A stretch of 64,000 bases of DNA from Ophiura sarsii. Lineage: Eukaryota; Echinodermata; Ophiuroidea; Amphilepidida; Ophiuridae. Below the pieces are notes generated by a model. That model made no database searches and had not been told where the DNA came from. It saw nothing but the letters and a program-made list of their open reading frames with translations. The position numbers and the translations under genes were made by a program. Shown here piece by piece: positions 1 through 14,000 of the stretch (position 1 is its first letter; every line of letters begins with the position of its first letter). The DNA is taken from positions 66,697,062-66,761,061 of the forward strand of contig CM069446.1 in NCBI GenBank assembly GCA_035610835.1, given 5' to 3'.

Positions 1-779
1 CACTGCTAATTGGAAATTAAGCAATTGGTTAAATATAAATGAATATGTGGAAACACGTGTAGCTCCAATGAGCATACAGTCTTGATAATATTAATCTATT
101 TTGAAAAATCAAAAATGATGGAATTGTATTGATATCAATACCTAATATTCCGGTTTATTATATGCGTGTAATCAAAGTATTCACAAATTGTAGCTAAATT
201 AAGATTTAAATTTTAGTGCCCCAGACTGCACCATGTTCGTATAGTGCGTCAAAGACAATTAAATCTTATAAGCAAATCATACTCTGTCACAACTATCAAT
301 CGGTGCATATACTTTATTAGTTTATAAACACAGAATGTTTTTCTTTGGATCGCATTGAGCGACAACAAACTCATCATTATTTCTATACCATATAACGTGT
401 AATCACGATTCGACAACGTGATTGATTGACCTGTTTAAAAGTCCCGCGATAGATGATGCATATATGTTATTGGTTTTGTTGTCTAGGTGTCGGCAAACTG
501 ATTGCTCAAAGCATTCGATACCGTAGTACTTTCTTGTCTCTTTATTCCAAGTTCAAATGCTTCTCTGTGGCATCGTGTTCAGCAATGGTGTACTTTCATC
601 TCGCAGATTAGTGAGTCCTTGCGTATTAAGCGAGTGAATTCATGAGCTGTCATTTGTTCACTTCCGCTATACTTGCGTGCGTGTACCGAACTGGTATACC
701 CATTTCGCGTGTGTAAACCTTGTTTCAATTTTTAGCATCGTTGTCTCATTTATCTGGGGTCATTGACATCGAGAGAGCT
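1..779. other. Non-genic left edge
   Basis: AT-rich sequence with no open frame, splice-flanked exon or inverted repeat that I can recognise. Nothing supports a gene here; it may be flank of the retrotransposon remnant that follows. Confidence 0.4.
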
Positions 780-1510
780 TAGCCAACATACTCTGAGGAG
801 TTGGAGAGAAAGTGTCCGTTAACACGACACTTAAAAGATTGGAGTCCTTCCTCTAGGATGTTGCCAACAACATTGTCTGACAGACTGTTCCACAGTGGAA
901 CAGCTGTATGGATGACGCTTCTGTCTAAACAGCAAGTTCTGGCAGTCGGAAATGAAAGGGCATGAGCTGGCATTGCAACACTTGAACGCGTAGCACGACG
1001 ATGAACGTATGGTGTGGGGAGCAATCTGCTAAATCTTGTGGACAGTGGTTGTTGTGCATTTATGGACGCAGTGTTGGATGCTTGTCCCGACATGACGACA
1101 TTGATAGATCTATCGGATAAGTAGTTGTGTATCCATGAAAGCAGTCTTCTGGTAACACCCTTTGACATCAGTTTTTAGCAGAGTCCATTGTTCCATAATT
1201 TGTCGAAAGATCCTTTTATGTCAAGGGAAATGACACAAACCTTGTCACTTTAGTCTAGGAGTTGTTCCATTTTGTGACAGAATGTTGACGAGAAGAAACA
1301 CACCATGAGTAAAGCACAGGTAAAAAAGCCTGCAGAGTTGACTGGCAAGTTCAGCACAACGTTATTTGAGTACCTTGGTTGGAATCAGGTCTGATCCGGT
1401 AGCTTTATCTGGATTGAGATGCTGTAATAGTTTTCGAACATCCTTGGTCTTAAAAACTATTTTGTCAAACGATTTTGTTGAAGGATGGACATTAGGCCTG
1501 GTCTTCAGCA
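780..1510 (-). pseudogene. Decayed non-LTR reverse transcriptase fragment
   Basis: Reading the minus strand from about 1510 down, frames with stops between them give the pre-palm motif HLNPDKATGSDLIP, then the palm block SLDIKGSFDKLW (the usual first catalytic Asp segment), then LLSWIHNYLSDRSINVVMSG. The sequence then jumps straight from the SINA... block, where a VPQGS box is expected, to the C-terminal tail (TAVPLWNSLSDNV). The YADD catalytic box is therefore deleted, and there are stops near 1200-1370. The motif order is that of APE-type LINE reverse transcriptases; the clade is uncertain (Jockey or CR1-like). It is dead and both 5'-truncated and internally deleted. It sits about 350 bp upstream of the first coding exon of the ZU5-death gene, on the opposite strand. 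Confidence 0.75.
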
Positions 1511-1863
1511 CCTTGGAGTCTACATTTTTCTGAAATATGTACTAGGATATTATTTAATATGTACTCAGATATTTCGGTGGCTAGAATCCCCCGGGACTAG
1601 AATGTGGTTTGACAGCCGAATCCCTTTATTATAATTACATGTATTTTTAAGATCACATATTTGATTAGGAGTTCGGAACTGTCAATTTCGAAGTTTTCTA
1701 TGAAAAATTGAATAATGATTTTTTGGATTCCTAAATGAAACTTATTGTATTGGCTTCTTTATTAGTTTGACAGGTAAATGTATGAATTGATTTGTCTTTG
1801 TACTTTAGGTAACCAGTGACTTATATATACTAGAACTCATTGTTGAAGCGACCATCTGTCCAA

Positions 1864-2048
1864 ATGAACCAAACATCGACATTTGCAACAAAAACCGACT
1901 CAAGCTATGCGAATGAAGAACCTCCCTATCATTTTATTATACCGGCCGTGATAGTGATACTTATATTTCCATGTTTGTCGGCATGCTTGTATGGTATAGC
2001 TAAGTTTATTGGACGCGTTATACCAAGGCATCAAAAGCTGCAGACTAG
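1864..2048 (+). CDS. UNC5CL-like: UNC5CL-like exon 1: N-terminal tail and membrane segment
   Basis: Encodes 61 residues plus two bases. The hydrophobic run IIPAVIVILIFPCLSACLYG is followed by basic residues (RVIPRHQK), so the positive-inside rule puts the C-terminal side in the cytosol. The donor is AG|GTATGT at 2049. A possible acceptor (TTTGTACTTTAG) just before 1809 suggests that this exon also holds some 5' UTR. The two leftover bases AG join C at 4418 to make a Ser codon. Confidence 0.75.
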
Positions 2049-5000
2049 GTATGTATTATTATTGATTATGTATATAAACTGCTCACAAACAGTTAGGAAA
2101 CCTTTTTTAATCAAGTATATTTTTAGTATTTATTACCCTCTTGTATTATGTTGCATATCAATGGAAAGCTGGAGTGTTCGTATTTAAAATGATACCAAAT
2201 GTGCAATGATGACATGTTGTTGGACTTAGCAACTCTAATGAGAATAAGACAAAGTCCCAAATGAAATGTGCCAAAATTAGCAATTTTGTGTTACTGTGTG
2301 AACAAACAAATAAATTGACACTGTAATGAAAACAAGCAAGACAACTTAATGATCTTAATAATCCACTTAATCCATCCAAAGGCCTAAACCTTTTATCACT
2401 TACCTTCATGACCTTCCACCTGTTAACCCAGTCTTGCAAATACCCAAACAATTGTTTTCTAAAGAGAGGGGTGTGTGTGTTGCGCTATCTAGTGCAAATC
2501 TTTGTGTTACCATTCATGGTTCTCAAGCATGACCGGTTTGATTATTGATCATTACCTATTTAGCACAGATAACGGTGATTTTGGCACATTTGATTTATGA
2601 CGTTGCTTCATTCTCATCCATGTGGCCAAGTTCAGCAACATGTAATCATCGCAAATGTGGTATAATTTTATAAAGAAGAACGCTTCAGCTTTCCATTGAT
2701 ATATAACATATACAAAGAGGGTAATAAATAATAAAAATATACTTGATTAAAAAAGTGTCCTTACTTTTGTGAACAGTTTTATAAGAAAAGATGAATCCGA
2801 GCCGCGCAATATGCAATATTGTTTTTTGATTGTGTGTTGTTTCTTCTAATACGCGGAGTTAGGGTTACAGCAACCCGGCAACGGAAGCGAGTGTGTACTA
2901 TCTGACGTAGGATTTACCCAAATTGAGCAGTGTTGACAGAACATGTGCAATCAAAATCACCCAAAAACCTACAAAATGGACCGAAAAGATCTCTTCTTGC
3001 ACTATGGTAATATTATATAAGTCCTAAAATCAGGATAAGATTACAACTTTAATCATGGTGTGGGGGGGGGGGGGCATTATACCTTACTTATGGTTAGGGA
3101 CCGTTCAATATTTATGGTGGAGGGGGGGGGGGACAAATTTGAGACTTGTATGTTAAAATTACCTAACCCCTACAGCTGAAACTAAAAATTACATGACCCC
3201 CCTGCTAACCAGTAGCTTTTTACATACCCCCCCCCCCCCCCCCCCCCCCCCTCTCCTTACAAAACATCAACTTGTCACATATTTAAGGGGGCTGTCTTTA
3301 CCTTTGGAATTTTGTTCATGGATACGTTGGCAAATTCTGTTTGTGCCCTATCTGAACGGCCAATAATGTTATGATGCCCTTCTTTTTATTGTGTGAAATT
3401 AGTAATGGCGAGCGTAGCGAGCCAGGATTTTTTTCTTCATATTTATATATTTTGGGTGGGTTTTGTGAGTCTTTATAACCCGAACAAGTTAGAACATTCT
3501 GAGCAGAAACGTATACTCCAGTGAAGCGTTCTACTTTTGTGAGCATTGGTGCAAAGCTGAGACGAGGTGAAAAGCATGCAATAAATCACATTTTTTAAAA
3601 TCATTTAAGGTGATTTTGTAACATTATACACCCTGTGGCTCTAATTTCTCGACCGTTGATGATTATATAGATCTTTTTCCACCATATCGTCCGAGGCACA
3701 GAAAAGATTTGCTGTCCAGAAGTCGTCTCATGATAAAAGTTTTTGAAGTCGATATGTTTTAAGAAAATATGCGCGTAGCGCAGAAAAAAAATTGCATTTA
3801 CTCCAAAATAGCCTCTAAAATCACCACCATCTTTATAGTTTAAAAAAAGTTACACAACCCCCCTGTTTAAGAATAAAAAGTTACATAACCCCCCCTATTT
3901 CAACATATGAAAGTTACATGACCCCCCTATAGTTTACCCAATCCCCCCCCCCCCCTCCAGCATAAATAATGAACGGTCCCTTAGTATCAAGCTTCTAAAA
4001 TAGAGAGAAAATCCGATTGTCGTCGGCAACGGCAAGGACTACAATTATTTAGTGGTATGGAATCGTAGACAATATTTTAATATTGCAATGAGCGAATTAC
4101 ATATTAATGATAAAGGAGTTAAAGTCTGGAGTGATTGAGATTGTGGATTAACCCCGGGTCGCCTGGTTAGTGGTTAATCCATAATATTTCGCTCATTGCA
4201 ATATGAAAATATTGTCTAGGACACATTCGCTTCTGGTTTTGCCAGGGTAGTGACCCCAAAAATTCTCATATTCGCGTTGAGGGTGAGTGCATTTTCCCTG
4301 CACCCCTAAAATAAAAAGTGCATGTGCTCGACTTCTTAAATCGATTACATTGAATACAACTGAACTATTTTTAGACCCAATTGTCACAAAAATAATATTA
4401 ATACTTTATCTTTACAGCGTGCGCTTCAGGAAAGAACACGTTGTTTTGATTAACCTAAATAACCGAAGACAACCGAATGTTGAAGATTGTACTGAGGTCA
4501 CGGCTGAAACTCAAATAACTGGCGATTACACCGATAACGAGGACGAATGTACTGATGCATCAGCTACTCCATCATTCCTACAAAACGACTTAGGCCTAAA
4601 GGAAAAGTCTGAACTGAACAAATCAGACAATCAATGCATGAATCAAGCGCATCTAAAACGTACCAATAGACTTAACACTGGTGCCAAATCAACTATGGCG
4701 GACCAAGATATAGTGGTCACGAATGGTGCACATCCTTTTCGGTTAGAGATGTCCGGATATTTCGGGTCAGAGGGTGGTGTTCTGTCATGCGACAAATCAG
4801 ATGTTCGTGTTGAGATTCCTGCCGGCGCTATTCATGAATCTAGACAGCTGATTATCTGTCGCGTCAGCTGCAACATCCCTGCTTTTCCACCGACACCAAA
4901 AAAAGAGAAAGAGAATGTTCTCTCACCATTGATAGAGCTTGAATCACCCGGTCTTCATTCTTTTCGCAAACCAGTTCTGATCCAATTACCGCATCGTGCC

Positions 5001-8000
5001 TGCTTGTCAAGCCAGTGGACGTTTTCTGTCTATTTTGCACAAGGAAAGGGTCCATGGAAGCCTCTGAAAAATGTCAAGAAAAAGTCCTTTAAAGTGGAAG
5101 ACAGATATGCTACAATTTCTACATATCACTTCACTCGATTCATCACGTGCGGAATATGCAAAGTCGACAAACCATTAGTAGAATTCGCTGTGGTATCATA
5201 TCTGAGCTGCATTCATTTGCCCGAAGTTAGTTGTCATATTGATCTCGTCTATTACATTATGGATTGCATCAAAGATTTCCAAGCTTTTGCAGATGACAAC
5301 GAGAAAGGAAATCAACGCAGCAAGATATACGGTTTACAGATCACGGAAAAGGAGGCATTTACTGTTTCAGTAAATCTTAAAGAGGGATCGGACAAATGGA
5401 CTCTACAAGAAAACTCTCCACATGAGGTATGTGTGACACAGTTACATCAACTTTATTTTCTATTTTTCAATCAACTTTCGAATAAGTCATATGGTAAATA
5501 GGTATGTTTAGATCGCTTCGCAATACGGTAAACCTTGATATAACCATACATTTGTCAAGAGTCAGCTGACACGGCCTGCTTTGTGATGCAACATGCAGGG
5601 TGTGTCAAGAAAGTGTCCCATGGGGGGAAAATATAATTAAGAATACATCCCATGTTTGTTTGTTTTTGCTTCATCAAATGCACTTCATCCCATTCAATTT
5701 CACCCCTGAACTCCCGAGACATGATTTATTTAGTAGCAAGAGTACAAATCCCACTTTGTCATTTTTGGGCAGGAATTGGATTTTCAACTGAAAAAATCTT
5801 CTTTGATGATGCTGATTTTTAGGATACATCAATGTATTGTTTGTCATGGATAATATGGATGAAAATACAGGGTGTGTCATAAAAACTGCCCCATGAAGGG
5901 GAAAACAATTGAAATTACATTCCATTTTGTTTGATGACTGTTGGTAAGCCATGTTAGTACTCTATCAAATACAATTTATCCCATCAAATGTCATCATCAC
6001 CCCTTAACGCCCAATACAATATGATCAATTCAGTAACAAGAGTGCGAATCCCACTTTGGCCACTTTTGAACAACAATAGCATTTTCAACTGAATAAACTG
6101 GATTTGAGATTCTAATGATTATTTAAAGGATACATCAATGTATTGTTTAAAATACATCTAATTTTTCAAATATTATGTGGTTTGTCATGGATAATAACGC
6201 AAATTAAACTAACTATCAACATTTTTTGGGTATATTTTTATTGATTTTATTGGTTTTGTTCAAGGAAAAGTGTACTTTAGGTCCCAGATACTGGTATACC
6301 AGTATCGTTCAATACTGGAACATAAAAGATGCCAGTATCGGTCGATACTGGTACGATTTTACTGTTCCAGTATCGGTCAATGCTGCTGGAACACAAAATT
6401 GTGTTCCAGTATCGAGCGATACTGGAAAATGTTTTATGTTCCAGTATCAGGCGATACTGGTACACTTGATACCAGTAAGATTTGTCCCGGTATTGAACGA
6501 TACTGGTGCATGATTATGTATCAGTATCGCCCGATACTGGAACATTTTATATGTGCCAGTATCGGCCGATACTGGAACACATACTTTCTACCAGTATCGG
6601 ACGATAATGGGTGATCCAGTATCGGATGATACTGTGTGTTCCAGTATCGGACCTTTAGTAGTGGACCTAAAGTACACTTTTCCCCAATTTCTTATGACGC
6701 ATTAAAGAATGTTGAACGTGATTGTTATTTGTATATTTTTCATGGTCAAGAAATCATGTTCAATACGAAACACTAGTTGACACGCCCTGTACTTATTGTT
6801 TTTTGTTGTGTTTTTTTCGGTTACACATGGTATCTGAATATACATGCATTCGATTCCGCAACCAACGCTTTGGTTAGACTCGTTACAATTGTTTGATTAT
6901 TGTTATTCCTTTCTTAACTCCTTCATTATTCATTTAATCTATTTAAAAGCATAAATTTTCTGGGAGAAAAGGGTTCAATGAATCAAACCATGAACATGAA
7001 ATTGACGAGAAGATTATAAAAAACACGGTTTTTGACCCATTTTAGGTTTTGTCAAGATAATTAAAAATATGTTTTGTCAAATTTTGTCGTTCTAGATTTA
7101 TTATAATCTTAAAAAAATTATCTAGGAGGATTTTTGTTTGTTTTGAATATCTGATTTACCTTTGATTGTTTACATTTTTGGCACTTTTTGGTCAAAATCT
7201 TACAAAATAAACATTTCTATATAAAAACTAAATATATATATAAATATTCCAGTGGAAACGTCTTTAGATGAATTTGGTGCAATTTTAGATTTTTTTACTA
7301 AAAACTGAATTGACTCATTGCATACTGTTTGGGGTTATTTCATTAAGGGAGGACTCAAGGAAGTCACTTTTGTGAGTGGAGTGCTGTAATTATTAAACTA
7401 TTAATCAAATGCATATAAATTGTTTACATTTTTGGCACTTTTTGGTCAAAATCTTAAAAAATAAACATTTCTATATAAAAACTAAAAAATATATATTCCA
7501 GTGGAAACGTCTTTAGATGAATTTGGTGCAATTTCAGATTTTTTTACCAAAAACTGAATTGACTCATTGCATACTGTTTGGGGTTATTTCATTAAGGGGG
7601 GACTCAAGGAAGTCAATTTTGTGTGTGCTGTAATTATTAAACTATTAATCAAATGCATATAAAAGTATACATTTTTGGAAAGGAAATGGATCACAGAATC
7701 CAAATTTTGCATCAATGTTGACCAAAAATGTTGATTTTTTGAGAAAATCACAAGAAATCACTTTTTTGACCCCAAAAAATTCAACAAAGCTAACAAAAAT
7801 AATTTTGAATAAAAAAAATCCCAAATTGCTAGATTATGATGTAAAGACACTAACTTAGGGACGATTTTCTTTTTTAAAACCTAATCAAATAATTTTTGAA
7901 ATTTTGACCAAAAAGTGAGAAAAAAATGAAAACAAATCACTTTTTTGGCGCCTTTTGGTCAACATTTTTTTTTTTAAATTGATGCAACATTTGGATTCTC

Positions 8001-11000
8001 TGATCTATTTCCTTTCCAAAATGTATACTTTTATATGCATTTGATTAATAGTTTAATAATTACAGCACTCACAAAATTGAAAAAAATCAAGTCAAAAACT
8101 TCCTTGAGTCCACCCTTAAGGGCAGTGTCAACCCGGCACTTGTTTCAAAAATTGAATTTCATATTTCTCTATTATTTTATACTTTTATATGTATTCTATC
8201 ATTACCATCATAAGTTACTAATTGGAAGCGATTATTTCCTGTTCTTTTGGGTGATTTTAAATTGTTGTTTTGGTAAGTTTGAGCCAGGAAAAGGCGCATG
8301 GTTATTTGGCGGGAATTTAAGGGGTTTCATGACACATAGAGTTAACAGTCAAATGTTCTTGAAATTTTAATATTAGGTGTTCTCAACGGTGCTGACCACG
8401 AATCTTAAATAAAAAATGGGGGTACGGGCTTAGTTTTTGAGCTATATCCGTTTAAAAAATGGTGTTTTTTCCAAAAAATACTACATGGTTCTATGGGAAA
8501 TTAGGAAAAATTCGACTTTAATGGAAGATTCCACAAAATCTGCTCGTCAATTTTTCTCGTTTTTTCAATATGTGCTGCACATTTATACATTCTTTCAAAT
8601 AATGAAATAAAAAAATGGGGTCACCAACTTACTTTCTCTGATAATTGGCTTTAAATGAGAACATTCCTGCAAATTTATGTGTAATGTTTAGAGCGTAAAC
8701 ACACGGTAGATGCGCATGCAGCAAAATATAATATTCGCGCGTACGGTGCGTTAGAAATTTTAAAGCGTTTCGTGTAATGGTGACGCAGAGGCAACAAGGA
8801 TGTCGCGCAGTTTATGTCGTGATCCGCGAAGGGGAACATTCAGATCTCAGACATGCTTGGCGTTACTTGAAAAGTGAGTCATTTTTGCTAACGAAAACCA
8901 GCGTACACGATTTGCTTGATGATGTATGAAAAATTGTTTCGCAACTAGCCTATAGACCTATACTATCTTGACCAGTGATGACTAGTAATTGGAAAGCGGG
9001 AATTAAAACCCTTCCTCACAGTACATGCAGTAAGTTCAGACCTGAGTAGTCGGTGTGCACCGCACTCATGTAGGCCCTATACCCGGCAACCGTGAGTATC
9101 ATAATAATACGAACCCGATTCATATTGGTCATGCATCAAACCCCGCCCCACACCTAAACCCCACCCGACACACATGCCTGTCCTGTCTCGCATCACACCG
9201 ATTTCCCCCACCCAACACCCAAATCAAGTGTTAGTCACGTCAGGTTTTTTGTTATAGGCCTAATTTTATGTTCCAAAAAGAAAACTCGTGATTTTAGCAT
9301 GTTTAGTTTAAAACATAATTTTACGTATCGATTTACAATTATACTTGTAGCCTATTATTTTCAAAGTTCAAAATGAAATCAACCTATTATCATTAACCAA
9401 ACTTTTTTTGAGAATTTGGGGCAATCATTGGCAGCGCCCGACATTTAAAGGAAAATGAATTAAAAATATTAATTTTTTTTGAACAAATATATATAGTAGT
9501 AGTACTCTTTCATTAAAGAAAACCCGTAGGCCTTGCATAACATTTCCATATTTCAACATGACGGCGGCTTGTCAGGGCCCACAAATATTCGCAATTTCAT
9601 GTAAGGATATGGTATTTATTAATTGCCAAACAAATAAATAGGGGCCTATTTCAATTTTTCAAGATAATCAGTGCGTCCTTAAATTTTTATATAGTTCTTG
9701 TTTTTAGCCATAGGCCTATATAATTGTTATTTATATTTGGGATTTTTTTATAAGTGTTGTTTATTTGTTTTTTGCTTTTTGCTTGTTTGCAGTAGGCCTA
9801 GTGTCTTTTGTGTTTTCGTTAGTTTATTTACTTGCTTATTTGTTTGTTTTGTTTTCGTTTGATTATTCGTTTTTTTATTTGTTATGTTAATGTTAAGACA
9901 GCGCTCTTTTGTGAAGGTGTAAAATTGAATCGGATTTAAGGGACCACTATAATTGACTCTTAAAGTATCTGGGGTGATTGCATAACTTATAACTCAGAAT
10001 TGTGGGTAAAATACGAAGCTTGATTTTTCAACTCACATAAAGGGGTCATTAAATGAGAATGCCCAAAATTGCGTCCAACAATCTAAAAAAACAGGTCATA
10101 TCTATCTTACAATTTGAAATTTCGTTTGCAAAATGGGTTTCACTAAGAAGATGATTTTACAAACAGGATTTTATTCAGTATAGGGCCTATTAAGTTATTA
10201 AATATTAGAGTAATTTCGATAGATTAAAACAGGATAATGTTCATTTAATGAGAATCCCACAATTATTATATCGTGCTTTTGCAAATGGGGTTTGAGTAAT
10301 AAAATAATCTTACAAATAGGGTTTCATTCAATGTTTAGTTATTAACAGACTATCTTCTTTATTTGGCCTAAGGCGACGAAAACACCATCCTGTTCTACGG
10401 GCGATTTTTTGTGAATTTTCGGCAATTTTAAATAAAGGATAATTTAGATTTAGAAATAGGATAATTTAGTAATAATAGGTTCAAACATAGGGGTCATGGC
10501 CGTGTTATATACGGCCTACTGGCTAGTCATTCGCGTCATGCACCCTCCGCCTACATTGAGAACGGGTTGTACCTTTCAGTGTTTAGTAACATCACATCAG
10601 GGCTAGTTTTGAATTGATCACATTTGCAACTGGCAAGGAGGCGACGGATTATATATGGCCCGCTGATGATGTAAATCGACCATTAAATTGTCTTGCCGCC
10701 GCGCACGAATGATTTACGCATTTAATGCGTGCGTTGTTTAAGTTTTAAACGCGACAGCTTGCGTCAAAAGTACGCTCGTTAAAATTCGCGTGTTTGCAAG
10801 TTTTCAAGTTGGGGAAAAAAAGTGAAAACGGCTTGCGCGTATTCTATGTGTCATGAAACCCCTTATTAAGCGGAGTTCCGCGCTTTTCAAATGCTGAGAC
10901 AGCTGTTCGATCATTGCGTCGCGCGCTAAAACTTCCCTTGCGTAATACTAGACGCGTCGCTTAATATCCGCGACGTAGACGCGAAAAACAAAAGAGCGCA

Positions 11001-14000
11001 AAACAATGTCTAAAAATGTAAACAAAGGCCAACCTAACGATCATTTAAATTTCAGTTTTCTTCCAATTTCTTCACATTGTGACAATATATTAAAATTGAA
11101 TCTGATAGTTTATTTTGATTGTTTATAATAGTATACTCGCGTTTTAGGTCACACGCCCGTGTATTCCGTGAACATTTAGCTTTAAATGGTGGAAAAGGTC
11201 AATATTTTTACTAAATCGATGTTTTCTAGAAGTTCAAATTTGAAGAAATTTTACGAATTTTCAGACAACATAACTAAACAAATATCAAACTATCAGGTAA
11301 GCTTTTACTACCATTGTGTAGAGGACTTTCAGGGCTAGGAGGCATTTTTTATTTTTTCGATTATGGATTTTAAACTCGAAATATACATCCATTTCTAGCG
11401 AAATGTATGCAAAAAAACACGACTTTTACACTTTTCCGATGTTTTTAGCAATATTTCCAAAACTAAGCCTTATTTTGGAAAAAGAAAAAATTGCTTCCTA
11501 GACAAAATTGTCTTGTTTACAAAAATGTATTATTAGAACAAATTACCATTTTTAATTTTATAGTTATGCTGTTTGAAAAATTTGGGGTACAAAAATGTTT
11601 GGTTCATTTCTCAAAATTTAGTTTATTTAGTATCACATTGATATCACCATCGGATTCCTTATCAAATTTCCTTTCTATAAATGTATACTTTTATGTACTT
11701 TTATTCAATATTCTCAAACTTAGAAAGCAAAAGTTGATCATCAAAATAATAGGGTTGACACTTCCCTTAAGCGTGTTAATGGTTAAGAAAAGCAATAGTA
11801 GGTACATGTAATAATAGTAGTAATAATAATGGGGCCTTTTGTAACAATAATATGTTACACTTTTAGAAAAATGGGGTCATACTGACTAAGACGGCATCAA
11901 CTATGGAGACACCCAACCAAAATATTTGACCTCGTTTTAAGGTTGCGTGCTTAACTTGACCCTGTTGTCTTTAGAGTGTGTAACGTTATAATGTGGCCAA
12001 CGTCTCAGCCGCTGCCATTCAATGTCAAATCCAAGTCTGCCTTTCATTTCAGCGGCTGTCAACTGTCCATCATTTTCCAGTTACATAAAGCACTATTTTA
12101 TAAAGTAAACCACTGAAAAAATTAGACAACTTTTATTTCCATTGAACTTAGTTTAAAGCGTCTCTCCTATGTTTGTATGGTATATAATACAGATTGACAT
12201 TGATAGGCTCCTTGGATGCCACTCTACGATGCCATACCATGACAAGTTTGCCGTGAAATTGAAAGATTTGAAGGCGGTTGAGAAAGACGGGTGCGATGCA
12301 TTACCCCCACTACACGCTTCTATCATTATGAAACAGCAGAACACTCACCAACGGATCTCGATTGACAACTATTTCAACGGTGCTACTGACCGACAGGTAA
12401 ATTCCGCTACTTGTTACGTGCGACTCCTACAGAAGATGAGTAGGATAATAGAAGGCTAACCAGTATCATACGATACTGGGTGTAATAATTAGCCAATGTA
12501 AAGCGCTTTCAGACGGTGTTTCACACGGTGTAAAGCGCTATATAAAAACCGACTATTATTATAGTAGTAGTAGCAGTAGTAGTAGTACAGTCCAGAATTT
12601 GGGACCTAAATTACACTTATTTTCTATTTGTTTTCAGACCAATTCGTCGTTGGACAAGTCTGATAACGTAAGAGGTCAGTTACCTATTTTATACATGTGT
12701 TCGTATTCTAAAGGGTGTGTAGTAGTTCTAAAAGTTCATATCGATGATTCACTTTAGCCATCGATGAAGATTCGGATCCAACAACGTTTTTTATTATGTT
12801 ACTATTTCCATAAAATCAATATTCTGTGATCTTGTTATTGTTTACACTTTTTTTTCTCTCTCTTATAATGAATTATTTCATTTATCAGGAAAGGCTTTTC
12901 GTTGACTCTGTCTTGGTGGGTCTTTTTTCATAAACCATAACATCACGGATCCTTACTAACCCATACAAAAAAATCTGTTACCAATTTTGGGAATTTATCG
13001 ACACATTTTTATTTTTCGATTTTAACCATACAGCATCATAGTGTCCCATTATAAATGTTGAGGTAGGAAAGTCCTATACTGGGCGTACGTAAAAAACATG
13101 TTGCGTTTTCATAATTACATCAATTATGGTAATGAGCTCAGTCAGGCTCAGCATCGTCATTCGACGTGTTTGACGACAATAAATGCCACAGTGACATTTT
13201 ATGCTCACAAAAATATACGGTCGCGTCAACGTAAATATGTCCGTCAAACATTCAAACACAAACAACGACGTATGGTGTAACGTTTGAAAATGAATTCAAA
13301 ATGTATAAAACAAACAATGAAACGTGAATTATCATAATTCAGGCTTGTAAAATATATCCAGCACGTAAGTTCTATCATTTTTAAAACCGCACAATTTTTC
13401 TGGAATTTTCCCTACAATTCCGGGTAAGCTTCAATTATATACCTAAAGCAGACGACGAACAGCGCCCACAGTTAAAGTTCCGATCGACAAGTTAAGTTTC
13501 ACACCCCTGGCAGCATTGTGGAATTACGAACGAGAAAACCAACTGTCAGGTTATCCGACATTTTATTTTCAGAATTTGATTTTGAAATAATTAAGAATTA
13601 TACATTGCTCTAACTTAGAAGATATTTTAGTTTCATCTTCATAAATGTAATTTGGCAAAAAAAGTATTTAGAGGACGAAATAAAACATAGAGGGCGTTCC
13701 ATGAAAAGATCGCATAATACAGACGATGGCGGCCACGGAATACCAATCAGGCATTACCCTTGTTTCGTAAGAATACATTCACAGCACACCTGCAAACAAT
13801 GACTATTCATGATATCAAATTCTTATGAAAGGGTATAGTATGTCAAAAATTATGAAAAAACAACGGGCCTCATCACATTAATTTTCCTGATGAAAATAAT
13901 GAATGAACTTTGGGCAACGATGGGTACTAATCATTTTGAGACAGCCTGTATAAGAAACAACTGAAACAAGACGTGGCCGAATTGCTTTCCAAAGATGGTG

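Noticed and set aside
4287..4417. Upstream extension of the exon 2 open frame to an ATG at 4287
   Set aside because: A good acceptor (CTTTACAG) at 4417 joins in phase with exon 1, and the upstream part reads as low-quality intron sequence.
6226..6614. Open frames of 95 and 114 codons rich in QYR/ERYW repeats
   Set aside because: Produced by translating the palindromic array in different frames on both strands.
6264..6683. CRISPR-like array (regular repeats with short variable spacers)
   Set aside because: Eukaryotic intron context, terminal inverted repeats around the array, repeats fully palindromic, and spacers of only about 15 bp; no cas genes.
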